DNA of 64,000 nucleotides from Candidatus Aquabacterium excrementipullorum. GTDB lineage: Bacteria > Pseudomonadota > Gammaproteobacteria > Burkholderiales > Burkholderiaceae_C. Under the pieces are notes generated by a model. The model saw only the letters and a list, made by a program, of their open reading frames with translations, made no database searches and was not told where the DNA came from. Where the stretch lies: the NCBI GenBank assembly GCA_019112875.1, contig DXIO01000142.1, forward strand, positions 1-64,000, given 5' to 3'. Every line of letters starts with the position of its first letter. Position 1 is the stretch's first letter. Both the position numbers and the translations under genes were made by a program. Shown piece by piece: positions 27,049 through 34,899 of this stretch.

Positions 27049-27609
27049 ATGACCGAACAACGCATCGACTCTTCCCTGATGACCCTGGCGCGCCGCGCCT
27101 CCGCCGTGGCCCTGGCCAGCTCGGCGCTGTGGCTGGCCGGTTGCGGCTCCACCGTGAAGCTGGACGATCCCAAGCCCGCGCCCATCACCACCAGCGCCAA
27201 CGCGCCCACCCCCACGCCCGCCGCGTCGACCGTGGCCCCCGTGGAAGCGACGCAGGTCGATCCGTCCGCGCTGCCCGCCGACCTGGCCCGCGTGATCTAC
27301 TTCGATTTCGACAGCTATGTGGTGCGTGAAGACGCCCGCGGTACCGTCGAGGGCTACGCCAAGTACCTCAACGCCAACAAATCCAAGCACATCACCATCG
27401 AAGGCCACACCGATGCGCGCGGCGGCAGCGAGTACAACCTGGCCCTGGGCCAGAAGCGTGCCGAAGCCACCGCCAAGGCCCTGGGCCTGCTGGGCGTGTC
27501 GGCCAACCAGCTCGAAGCCGTGAGCTTCGGCAAGGAGCGTCCGGCCGTCGAAGGCAGCGGTGAAGAGGCCTGGGCCAAGAACCGCCGCGCCGAGTTCAAG
27601 GGCCGTTGA
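27049..27609 (+). CDS. pal: Peptidoglycan-associated lipoprotein Pal
   Basis: A 186-residue outer-membrane lipoprotein. The lipobox LAGC places the lipidated cysteine at residue 32, followed by a Pro/Thr/Ala linker and a C-terminal OmpA-like peptidoglycan-binding domain (IYFDFDSYVVRED, ITIEGHTDARGG, NRRAEF). It interacts with TolB and the cell wall. 52 bases separate it from tolB, and it reads on to cpoB. Confidence 0.96.
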   Translation: MTEQRIDSSLMTLARRASAVALASSALWLAGCGSTVKLDDPKPAPITTSANAPTPTPAASTVAPVEATQVDPSALPADLARVIYFDFDSYVVREDARGTVEGYAKYLNANKSKHITIEGHTDARGGSEYNLALGQKRAEATAKALGLLGVSANQLEAVSFGKERPAVEGSGEEAWAKNRRAEFKGR

Positions 27610-27635
27610 TCTGATTTGCTGGAAAGGGCGTTGCC

Positions 27636-28445
27636 GTGAAAGCACTGCGTGAGTTGTCTGGCCTGAAGGCGCTGCGACCCCTGGTCGTGGCCCTGGCCAC
27701 GCTGGGGGCTGCCGCGGGCGCACAGGCCGCCCTGTTCGGTGATGACGAGGCCCGCAAGGCCATCCTGGATCTGCGCACCCAGCGTACGCAGGATCAGGAT
27801 GCGCTCAATGCCAAGCTCACGGCGTTGAGCGGCCAGATCGACCAGTTGCGGCGCAGCCTGCTCGAAATCAACGCCCAGCTGGAACAGCTGCGCAGCGAAG
27901 CTGCCGCCCAGCGTGGCCAAAACGAGGTGCTGGCGCGCGATGTCTCCGAGATCCAGCGCCGCCAGAAAGATCTTCAGCAGGGCATCGACGACCGCGTCAG
28001 CAAGCTCGAGCCGCAGTCCGTTACGCTCGATGGCAAGACCTTCCAGGCCGAGCCCGACGAGAAGCGCGCCTTCGAGGATGCCCTGGCGCAACTGCGCCAG
28101 GCCGATTTCAACGGCGGCCTGGCCTCGCTGAACACCTTCCTCAAGCGCTACCCGGCCACGGGCTACAAGGAGTCGGCGCTGTACTGGCTGGGCAATGCCT
28201 ACTACGGCCAGCGTGACTACAAGCAGTCCATCACCGTGTTCCGCTCGCTGCTGGCCGCATCGCCGCAGCATGCGCGGGCGCCCGAGGCCCTGCTCTCCAT
28301 CGCCAACTGCCACACCGAGCTCAAGGAAACCAAGGCCGCCCGCAAGGCCCTGGACGACCTGATCAAGGCCTACCCGGATTCCGAGGCCGCCCTGGTGGCG
28401 CGAGAGCGTCTGGCGGCCGGTTCATCGGTCAAGGCCAAGGGCTGA
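27636..28445 (+). CDS. cpoB: Cell division coordinator CpoB (YbgF)
   Basis: A 269-residue periplasmic protein starting at GTG 27636 (upstream GGAAAGGG). A signal peptide ends near AQAA. A heptad-rich coiled coil follows at about 45-125, then TPR-like repeats (FEDALAQLRQADFNGGLASL, SALYWLGNAYYGQRDYKQSI, APEALLSIANCHTELKETKA). CpoB/YbgF coordinates peptidoglycan synthesis with Tol-driven outer-membrane constriction. Its place as third gene after tolB-pal is conserved. Confidence 0.94.
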   Translation: MKALRELSGLKALRPLVVALATLGAAAGAQAALFGDDEARKAILDLRTQRTQDQDALNAKLTALSGQIDQLRRSLLEINAQLEQLRSEAAAQRGQNEVLARDVSEIQRRQKDLQQGIDDRVSKLEPQSVTLDGKTFQAEPDEKRAFEDALAQLRQADFNGGLASLNTFLKRYPATGYKESALYWLGNAYYGQRDYKQSITVFRSLLAASPQHARAPEALLSIANCHTELKETKAARKALDDLIKAYPDSEAALVARERLAAGSSVKAKG

Positions 28446-28512
28446 TCGATCCCCCCGACAATGGCGGCAGGTGCGCAGGCGCCTGCCGCCATTTGTCTTT
28501 GTCGAGCGCACC

Positions 28513-29325
28513 ATGATGTCCACCTCCGACGATACCGATCTCGAACGCCGCTTCGGCGGGCTGCGCCGCCTGTATGGCCCGGCCGGTTATGCACGTGTAC
28601 GCGCGGCCCGCATCGCGGTGGTCGGCGTGGGCGGTGTCGGCTCCTGGACTGCCGAAGCACTGGCGCGCAGCGGCGTGGCCGAGCTCACGCTGATCGACCT
28701 GGACCATGTGGCCGAATCCAACATCAACCGCCAGGTGCACGCGCTGGCGCCCACGCTGGGCCAAGCCAAGGTGCTGGCGCTGAAAGACCGCATCGCGCTG
28801 ATCCACCCCGGCTGCGCGGTGCATGCCATCGAGGAGTTCGTCGATGAAGAGAACGCGGCCGGCCTGTTGGGCGCGCAGCCGCTCGACGGTGTGATCGACT
28901 GCTGCGACCAGGTTCGCGCCAAGGCCGCGGTGGCCGCGTGGGCGCGTGCGCAGGGCGTGCCGGTGGTGGCGGTGGGGGCGGCCGGCGGCAAGGTGTCGCC
29001 GCACCTGCTGGAGGTGGCCGACCTGGGCGAGGTGACGCACGACCCGCTCTTGGCCAGCCTGCGCCAGCGCTTGCGCCAACGCCATGGCGGCGCACGCAAG
29101 GGCGCGATGGGTCTGGCTTGCGTGTTCTCGCGCGAGGCGGTGCGTCCGCCTCAGGACGCGGTGTGCGACGTGGGCGATGCCGGGGAGGGCGGCACCGCAG
29201 GCGATGCCCGCAGCGACGGCAGCCTCAATTGCCACGGCTTTGGCTCTACCGTCACTGTCACCGCCACGTTCGGCATGGTGGCCGCCGCAGAACTTGTGAA
29301 CCGCTTGATTGCGAGCAAGCCTTGA
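28513..29325 (+). CDS. tcdA: tRNA threonylcarbamoyladenosine dehydratase TcdA
   Basis: A 270-residue E1-like ATP-dependent enzyme. The nucleotide loop is GVGGVGS (38-44) and the adenylation block LIDLDHVAESNINRQ is conserved, with the downstream DCCDQVRAK. TcdA (CsdL) converts t6A37 to cyclic ct6A in tRNAs reading ANN codons. ATG 28513 (or 28516) was chosen because the family starts with the RRFGGLRRLYG region shortly after. It is followed at once by two tRNA-Lys genes, whose products belong to the tRNA class that TcdA acts on. Confidence 0.94.
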   Translation: MMSTSDDTDLERRFGGLRRLYGPAGYARVRAARIAVVGVGGVGSWTAEALARSGVAELTLIDLDHVAESNINRQVHALAPTLGQAKVLALKDRIALIHPGCAVHAIEEFVDEENAAGLLGAQPLDGVIDCCDQVRAKAAVAAWARAQGVPVVAVGAAGGKVSPHLLEVADLGEVTHDPLLASLRQRLRQRHGGARKGAMGLACVFSREAVRPPQDAVCDVGDAGEGGTAGDARSDGSLNCHGFGSTVTVTATFGMVAAAELVNRLIASKP

Positions 29326-29338
29326 AACAGGCTATACT
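29309..29338 (+). promoter_or_regulatory. Candidate promoter of the first tRNA-Lys gene
   Basis: TTGCGA at 29309-29314 and TATACT at 29333-29338 are separated by 18 bases and end 15 bases before the tRNA. The -35 part overlaps the end of tcdA. Confidence 0.55.
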
Positions 29339-29353
29339 CTTGGGCTTTTCCGG

Positions 29354-29429
29354 GGGTCGTTAGCTCAGTCGGTAGAGCAGCGGACTTTTAATCCGTTGGT
29401 CGCGTGTTCGAGTCACGCACGACCCACCA
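29354..29429 (+). tRNA. tRNA-Lys (anticodon UUU)
   Basis: A complete 76-nt cloverleaf. The acceptor stem GGGTCGT pairs with ACGACCC, and discriminator A and CCA are encoded. The anticodon loop CTTTTAA reads UUU (Lys). The D-arm has AGCTCAGTCGGTAGAGC and the T-loop TTCGAGT. It lies 28 bases after tcdA. Confidence 0.96.
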
Positions 29430-29456
29430 GAATTTCTTGGATGATCACAACAATGC

Positions 29457-29486
29457 TTGCTAAACACTCGCAAAGTTGTATATAAT
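29457..29486 (+). promoter_or_regulatory. Candidate promoter of the second tRNA-Lys gene
   Basis: TTGCTA at 29457-29462 and a perfect TATAAT at 29481-29486 with an 18-base spacer, in an AT-rich stretch between the two tRNA genes. This suggests that the second tRNA has its own strong promoter. Confidence 0.65.
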
Positions 29487-29550
29487 CTGAGGCTTCGCAG
29501 GGATAACCAAATCCTTCGAAAAACGCTTGAAGCTTGAAAAAGCGCAAAGC

Positions 29551-29626
29551 GGGCTCTTAGCTCAGTTGGTAGAGCAGCGGACTCTTAATCCGTTGGTCGA
29601 GTGTTCGAGTCACTCAGGGCCCACCA
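29551..29626 (+). tRNA. tRNA-Lys (anticodon CUU)
   Basis: A complete 76-nt cloverleaf with acceptor GGGCTCT/AGGGCCC (one T-G pair), encoded CCA and anticodon loop CTCTTAA, reading CUU (Lys). It differs from the first tRNA-Lys at about nine positions, several of them compensatory in stems. The sequence just after both CCA ends is also similar, pointing to a tandem duplication. Confidence 0.96.
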
Positions 29627-29661
29627 AAATTTCTTCACGCGTGCAAACGTTTGAAGTGTGA

Positions 29662-29687
29662 AAGCCACCCCCAGGGGTGGCTTTTTT
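29662..29687 (+). terminator. Rho-independent terminator after the tRNA-Lys pair
   Basis: A 10-bp stem, AAGCCACCCC / GGGGTGGCTT, with a 2-base loop, followed by a run of T's. It ends the tRNA transcript and may also serve in part for the convergent chemoreceptor gene. Confidence 0.85.
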
Positions 29688-29704
29688 CTTGCCTGCTACA
29701 CATA

Positions 29705-29746
29705 GCCCATCCCACACAGCCCACACCCACACCCACAGCCCACACC
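29705..29746. repeat. Short CCCACAC-type simple repeat
   Basis: About 40 bases of imperfect repeats of GCCCACAC/CCCACA in the gap between the tRNA terminator and the chemoreceptor stop. This is low-complexity DNA with no gene visible. Confidence 0.6.
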
Positions 29747-29828
29747 AATAAGCGGGCGGTCCTGCTGGGCAACAGGGTTTGTCCATGAAGCTAGGCTTGC
29801 CGGGCGCATGGCCCGCAAGCCGTCGGCA

Positions 29829-31526
29829 TCAGTTCAGCACCATGGTGCCTGACGCTGCGCCACCAGTGCCTTCGATGAGCGGGTTGCGGCTGGATCCGCG
29901 TGCCGCACCCGTGTGTGGCAGTGCGGGGGTGCTCTTCACCCCCGCGCTTGCGCGCTCATCCGCCAGCTTGAACACGCTCACCGCCTCGGTCAGTTGCGAG
30001 GCCTGCTGGTGCAGGCTGTCGGCGGCGGCGGCGCTTTCTTCCACCAGCGCGGCGTTCTGCTGCGTCATCTGGTCCAGTTGCGTCACGGCCAGGCTGACCT
30101 GGCCGATGCCGGAGGTCTGCTCGGCCGAGGCGCTGCTGATCTCGCCGATCAGGTCGGCCACGTGCTTGACTTGGTTGACGATGTCGTCCATCGCGCGGCC
30201 GGCCTGATCGACCAGGCCTGCGCCGGCGTCCACCTGGCCCACGCTTTCAGCGATCAGTGCGCGGATCTCCTTGGCGGCCTCGCCGCTGCGTTGGGCCAGC
30301 GTGCGCACTTCACCGGCCACCACCGCGAAGCCGCGCCCTTGTTCACCCGCGCGGGCCGCTTCAACGGCGGCGTTCAGCGCCAGGATATTGGTCTGGAAGG
30401 CGATGCCATCGATCACGCCGATGATGTCGCCGATCTTGCGCGAGCTGGCGCTGATGCTCTGCATGGTGCTCACCACCTGGTTCATCACCAGGCCGCCGTT
30501 GGAGGCGGCGCGGCTGGCCGCCACCGACAGCTGGCTGGCCTGCTGCGCGGTGTCGGCGTTGTGCTTGACCGTGGTGCTGAGCTCTTCCATCGACGAAGCG
30601 GTTTCCTGCAGGTTGGAGGCTTGCTCCTCGGTACGCTGCGACAGGTTGAAGCTGCCATCGGATATCTGGGCCGAGCCCATGGTGATGCTGTCGGAGGCAT
30701 GGCGTACCTGGGTCACCAGGCCGGCCAGGCTGGACTGCATGTGGCTCAGCGAGGCCAGCACGCTGCGGCGGGGCGCGCCATGGGCGCCATCGATGGGGCT
30801 GAGATCGCCCTCGGCCACGCGGCGGGCAGCGGCGCCCAGTTCCGCGGGCTCGGCGCCCAGAGCGCGGGTCAGGCCGCGGGTGATCCGGTAGGCCAGCCAC
30901 GCTGCAGTGACAATGGCCACCAGGCTCAAGGTGGCGAGCATGGCCAAGTCGACCTTGTAATCGTTGGCGGCGTCTTCCTGATCGGCCTTGGCCTGTGCGC
31001 TTGACAAGGCAATGTAGCCGTTGGTGGCCTTGATGAGCGCGGCCAGCAAGGGGCGGCAGTCGGCGTTCATCTTGGTGATGGCCTCTTCGGTGCGCTCGTG
31101 CACGGCCAGGTCCACGATGTTCAGGGCCACCGGGCCGTACTGCGATTCGATGCGGGTCAGTTCCTTGAACTGCTCGTGCTCCTTGGCCGACACGCCAGGC
31201 GTCTGCGCCAGCATCTCGCCCAACTGCTTGAAGGCGGCCTGCACTTGTTCGTGCGCCTGGATCACGCTGCGCTGTTCGTTGGCGCGGTCAGCCGCGTCCT
31301 TGACCAGCACCAGGTTGCGGGCGCTCACGGCGCGCGCGTTGGCGGCGGCCAGCACATCGTTGGCCAGTTTCACCCGCGCGCTGGTGCGTTCGATGTAGTT
31401 GGAAAAATCACCGTGGCTGTGCGACAGTGAGCGCAGCGACAGGGCTGACACCAGCAACACCAGGAAGGCCAGCGCACCAAAAGCCCAGATCAATTTGGCG
31501 CGGACGGAGAGGGACTTGGAACTCAT
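29829..31526 (-). CDS. Methyl-accepting chemotaxis protein with a 4-helix-bundle type sensor
   Basis: A 565-residue chemoreceptor. TM1 spans about residues 12-31, the periplasmic helical-bundle sensor about 32-190 (4HB_MCP-like, no obvious Cache fold), and TM2 about 192-212. A HAMP region and the cytoplasmic signalling hairpin follow, with the conserved tip [20 protein letters not shown]. Probable methylation helices flank it. The C terminus is a Gly/Ser-rich tail without a CheR-binding NWETF motif. It is divergent from the response regulator, with 277 bases between them. Ligand unknown. Confidence 0.93.
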   Translation of the reverse strand: MSSKSLSVRAKLIWAFGALAFLVLLVSALSLRSLSHSHGDFSNYIERTSARVKLANDVLAAANARAVSARNLVLVKDAADRANEQRSVIQAHEQVQAAFKQLGEMLAQTPGVSAKEHEQFKELTRIESQYGPVALNIVDLAVHERTEEAITKMNADCRPLLAALIKATNGYIALSSAQAKADQEDAANDYKVDLAMLATLSLVAIVTAAWLAYRITRGLTRALGAEPAELGAAARRVAEGDLSPIDGAHGAPRRSVLASLSHMQSSLAGLVTQVRHASDSITMGSAQISDGSFNLSQRTEEQASNLQETASSMEELSTTVKHNADTAQQASQLSVAASRAASNGGLVMNQVVSTMQSISASSRKIGDIIGVIDGIAFQTNILALNAAVEAARAGEQGRGFAVVAGEVRTLAQRSGEAAKEIRALIAESVGQVDAGAGLVDQAGRAMDDIVNQVKHVADLIGEISSASAEQTSGIGQVSLAVTQLDQMTQQNAALVEESAAAADSLHQQASQLTEAVSVFKLADERASAGVKSTPALPHTGAARGSSRNPLIEGTGGAASGTMVLN

Positions 31527-31662
31527 GAAAGGCTGCGACTTTCTCGCCCTGTGGCGGCGACCTGGACATCAAGAACCCGAACTTCCTGGGAATGGAAGGC
31601 GGCTCGGCACCAACGCCGGCCACCCATGGTTTTCGGAATCGATCCCATTCACTTTAATCATT

Positions 31663-31719
31663 TGTGATCAATTGAAACAGCCCTGTATGGCCGAAAATCC
31701 GGGGTCCTGTGATCGATTG
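31663..31719. repeat. Repeated TGTGATC(A/G)ATTG boxes in the chemoreceptor/response-regulator gap
   Basis: The 12-mer TGTGATCAATTG at 31663-31674 recurs as TGTGATCGATTG at 31708-31719 (starts 45 bases apart). A weaker copy, TTTGATCAATG, overlaps the response-regulator start at 31796-31806. These are candidate operator sites for a regulator acting on one or both divergent genes. Otherwise the 277-base gap shows no gene. Confidence 0.4.
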
Positions 31720-31803
31720 CGCGTGAGATGCCTGCCGTTGCGGTTCACAATGCGGATTGCAGTACTGACCACCGGCTCCTCGGGCCGAGCCGCTCTTTGA
31801 TCA

Positions 31804-32508
31804 ATGACACTCGACGCCGTTTCCCTGCCGGAATCCGTTGCCCTGGTCGATGACGACCCTGAATACAGCGAGTTCCTGGCCCAACACCTGATCAACGCCG
31901 GTGTGCGTGTGCACCGCTATGCCGACAGCGCCGAGCTGCTGGCGGACCACGAGCCGTTCCGCCATGGCTTCTACCTGGTCGACCTGATGCTGCCCGGCAT
32001 CGATGGGCTGGAGCTCATCCGCGTGCTGCGCAAGCGCACCCAGGCGGGTGTGCTGGTCGTGTCCGGTCGGGTTTCGCCGGATGTGTTCGCGTCGGTCGTG
32101 GAGGCAGGCGCCGACATGTACCTGGCCAAGCCGGTCAACTTCGAGCAGGTCACCGTGGCCATGCGCGCCGTGCACCGCCGGGTGGCCGCGACGCGCGGCC
32201 TGCCCTCGGCCTGGGTGCTGGACCGGCGCGCCGGTCAACTGGTGGCGCCTGACGGCGTGCGCATCGACATGAGCGAGCTGGACATGGCCGTGATGGGGTG
32301 CTTCCTGGCCGCTGGCGGCCAGTCGGTGACCCGCGAGGCCTTGTGCCAGCAATTGGGCCGCCCCGTCACGGAAGAGCCCGACAACGCGCTCAGCGCCACC
32401 ATCTACCGCCTGCGCCGCCGCATCGAGCGCGCCACCGACAGCGTGGTGCCGCTGCAATCGCTGTCGCGCGTGGGCTATGTGTTCAAGGGCACGCTGATCG
32501 AAGGCTGA
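31804..32508 (+). CDS. OmpR-type response regulator
   Basis: A 234-residue two-domain regulator. The receiver has the acidic pocket VDDD (15-18), the phospho-acceptor Asp60 in LVDLMLPG, and the conserved lysine in YLAKPVN. A C-terminal winged helix of the OmpR/PhoB class follows (REALCQQLG, ATIYRLRRRIE, SLSRVGYVFKG). It converges with the sensor kinase gene (14 bases between stops), which is its likely partner. Target genes are unknown; the divergent chemoreceptor is a candidate. Confidence 0.92.
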   Translation: MTLDAVSLPESVALVDDDPEYSEFLAQHLINAGVRVHRYADSAELLADHEPFRHGFYLVDLMLPGIDGLELIRVLRKRTQAGVLVVSGRVSPDVFASVVEAGADMYLAKPVNFEQVTVAMRAVHRRVAATRGLPSAWVLDRRAGQLVAPDGVRIDMSELDMAVMGCFLAAGGQSVTREALCQQLGRPVTEEPDNALSATIYRLRRRIERATDSVVPLQSLSRVGYVFKGTLIEG

Positions 32509-32522
32509 TCTGGCCGGCTGGC

Positions 32523-34699
32523 TCAGCCATCCTGCAGCAGCCACAGGCGGAAGATGGACCCGCGCGGCGTGTTGGCCCGCAGGTCCACGAGGCCGCCGTG
32601 CAAGGCCATCACCCGCTGCACGATGAACAGGCCCAGGCCGTGGCCCGGCACCGGGCTGTCGCCGCGCGTGCCACGTTCGAACAGATGAGGTTGCAGTGCG
32701 GGCGGCACGCCGGGGCCCTGGTCCAGCACTTCCAGCACCAGCGCCAGCGGCTCGTCGCTGTCGCTGATGCGCAGCACCACAGCGGTGTCAGGCGGGGCAT
32801 AGGCCAGCGCATTGCCCAACAGGTTGCGCAGAGCCAGGCGCACCAGGCCGATGTCCATCGAGGCAGTGCGGGTGGCGGTCAGGCGCTCGATGCGCACACG
32901 GTGCCGGGCCTGCGGGTCGAGGTCGCCCAGGCTGAGTTCGATCAGGGTGTCGACGTCCGCGTCGTGCGCCTCGATGCGGTCGGGGCTGGCCAGCAGGGCC
33001 GTGGCGGCCAGGGTGTTGTTCAGCGAGGCCACGATCTGGCCGATCACGGACTGCGCACGCTGCACGGCATCGGCCACTTCGGTGGTGGGCGTGCCTTCGC
33101 CGCCGGTGGGCGCTGTGGCGGCCGGCTGGTGCGATGCGCTGGCGCGGTCCGCCAGGGCGGCACGCGCGCCTTGCAGCGCGGCCGAGGCATTATTGAGCGG
33201 CTGGCGCACCTCGTGGGCCAGGATGCGCACGAATTCTTCGCGCTCCGACACACGTTCGCTCAAGGCCTGCGCCTGCTGTTCGGCGACCAGGCGTGCGGCG
33301 TGTTCGCGTGCGGCGGCCTTGCGGTCGGTCACATCGCGCGAGGCGCAGAACAGCAGGTCTTCGCCATCGAGGTGAACGCCCACGGTGCTCACTTCCACAT
33401 CGAGCAGGCTGCCGTCCACACGGCGGTGCACGGTGCTGAACTTGCCGTAACGGTGCGCCACGATGGGCGTGTAGAGCGTGTGCAGATCCTGGGCGGAGAG
33501 GCCGGCATCCCATTGGCCCAGGTGCGTGCCGATGAGTTGCTGGCGCGTGGCACCCAGCATGGCACCGAACGTGTCGCTGACCTCGACCAGGCGCCCTTCG
33601 CTGTTGATGACATGCACACCGTCGCTGGACGTGCGCAGCAGGGCCTGGCTGCGCTGGCCGGCCTGCACGATGGCCTGTTGGTTCTGGATGTCTCGGCGCC
33701 AGCCCCGGTAGATGAGCACCGAGCAGCCCAGCATGGCCAGGGCCACGATGAGCAGGTACAGGCCCAGGTGCATGCGCTGCAGGCGCCAGGTGGACAGCTG
33801 CTCCTGCGTGTCCAGGCCGACCACCACATACAGCGGTCGGCCCTGCACACGCTCATAGTGGTTGATGCGCTCGATGTTGTCCAGCGTGGTGGGGGCCGTG
33901 AAATTGCCGCTGTCGGGGTTGGCCTGCAGCGCCACGCGGAACTCGTTGGAGATGTTGATGGCCCCCAGCGCTCCTGGGGGGCTGCCGCCCTGGGCGGTGC
34001 GCCGGGCCACCAGGCGCATGCTGCGGGTGCGCAGGCTCACGGCGCCGTGCTCGCCGATGTCCACCCTGGCGAACAGCTGCTCGAAGTGCGTGGACGACAG
34101 GGAGGTGTAGACCACGCCGGCGAAGCCGCCATCGGGCAGGTCAGGCGCCGCGCCAGCACGATCACCCAGCGACCGCTGATCCTGGACTGCAAGGGCTCCG
34201 AGATGATGAGGTGCCGGGCGCTGGCCGATCGGGCCTGCGCGAAGTAGTCCCGGTCGGCCACGTTGATGGTGCGCCCGGGCGGGAGGTCGGTGCCGTGGCG
34301 CACCACGCCCTCGGCATCGGCGATGCGCATGCCTTCGCCTTCGCCCAGCAGGCGCTGGTGTCCGGCCAGCAACTGGTCCACATCGAACGCTTGCGCCGGC
34401 CCTTGGTGAAGGCGTTCTTCATAAGTGTGTCCGGCCAGGCTCAGGGCCAGGTCCAGCTTGTCGATGGTGGAGGCGATGTTCTGTTGCAGCGTGCGCGCCA
34501 GGTTGGTGGTGGCCACATCGGTGCGGGCCACCTGGCTCTGCAGACTCCATTGCAGCGACAGCACCGACAGCCCGATGAACAGTGACAGCAGCAGCAGGTT
34601 GCCCAGCACCAGCCAGGCAAGCAGGTGGCCCGCCGCTGCGGGCGGCACGGCTGCGGCTTCGTCCAGGGCGGTGTCCGAAAAGGAAGGCGTGGTCGTCAC
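32523..34699 (-). pseudogene. Membrane sensor histidine kinase with PAS domain, apparently frameshifted
   Basis: Two - strand frames together make one kinase. Bases 34699 to about 34142 encode the start, TM1 (LLAWLVLGNLLLLSLFIGLS) and the first half of a Cache-like sensor, ending in RWVIVLARRLT. The rest (PDGGFAGVVYTSLSS onward) continues in another frame from about 34140 to 32523. It holds the remaining sensor, TM2 (LYLLIVALAMLGCSVLIY), a PAS domain, the H-box HEVRQPLN and the ATP-binding blocks (NLLGNALAYAP, DQGPGVP, GHGLGLFIVQ). One base appears to be missing in the segment at about 34138-34146. A sequencing error or a recent inactivation would look the same. Probable partner of the response regulator at 31804. 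Confidence 0.8.
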
Positions 34700-34820
34700 G
34701 GTGTGTCGGTGAGGTGTGGGCGGCTGTCTTGACGGGCGTCAAGCCGGCGCAATTGACGCATGCATCGGGATTATTCACGCGATACCCTGCGCGCGCGATG
34801 CGTATAGTGACCGCCACATC

Positions 34821-34852
34821 AAAGGCCCTGTCACCGGGGCCTTTCTCTTTTT
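34821..34852 (+). terminator. Orphan rho-independent terminator upstream of the PAS-chemoreceptor gene
   Basis: The stem AAAGGCCC / GGGCCTTT (34821-34828 / 34837-34844) with an 8-base loop is followed by CTCTTTTT. No + strand gene precedes it, since the kinase upstream is on -. It could end a small RNA or be part of a leader before the gene at 34900. Confidence 0.6.
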
Positions 34853-34899
34853 GTTTCCATCGCGGCTCCTGAGCCCTCGGTGTGAAGTACCGGCACACG

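Noticed and set aside
29705-29746. CCCACA-rich tract as a CRISPR-like or attachment-site repeat
   Set aside because: Units are short and irregular, with no spacers and no match to the tRNA ends. It is simple sequence only.
31399-31800. 133-codon + strand frame in the chemoreceptor/regulator gap
   Set aside because: It begins antisense in the chemoreceptor, has no ribosome site, and its composition does not look coding. I treat the gap as regulatory.
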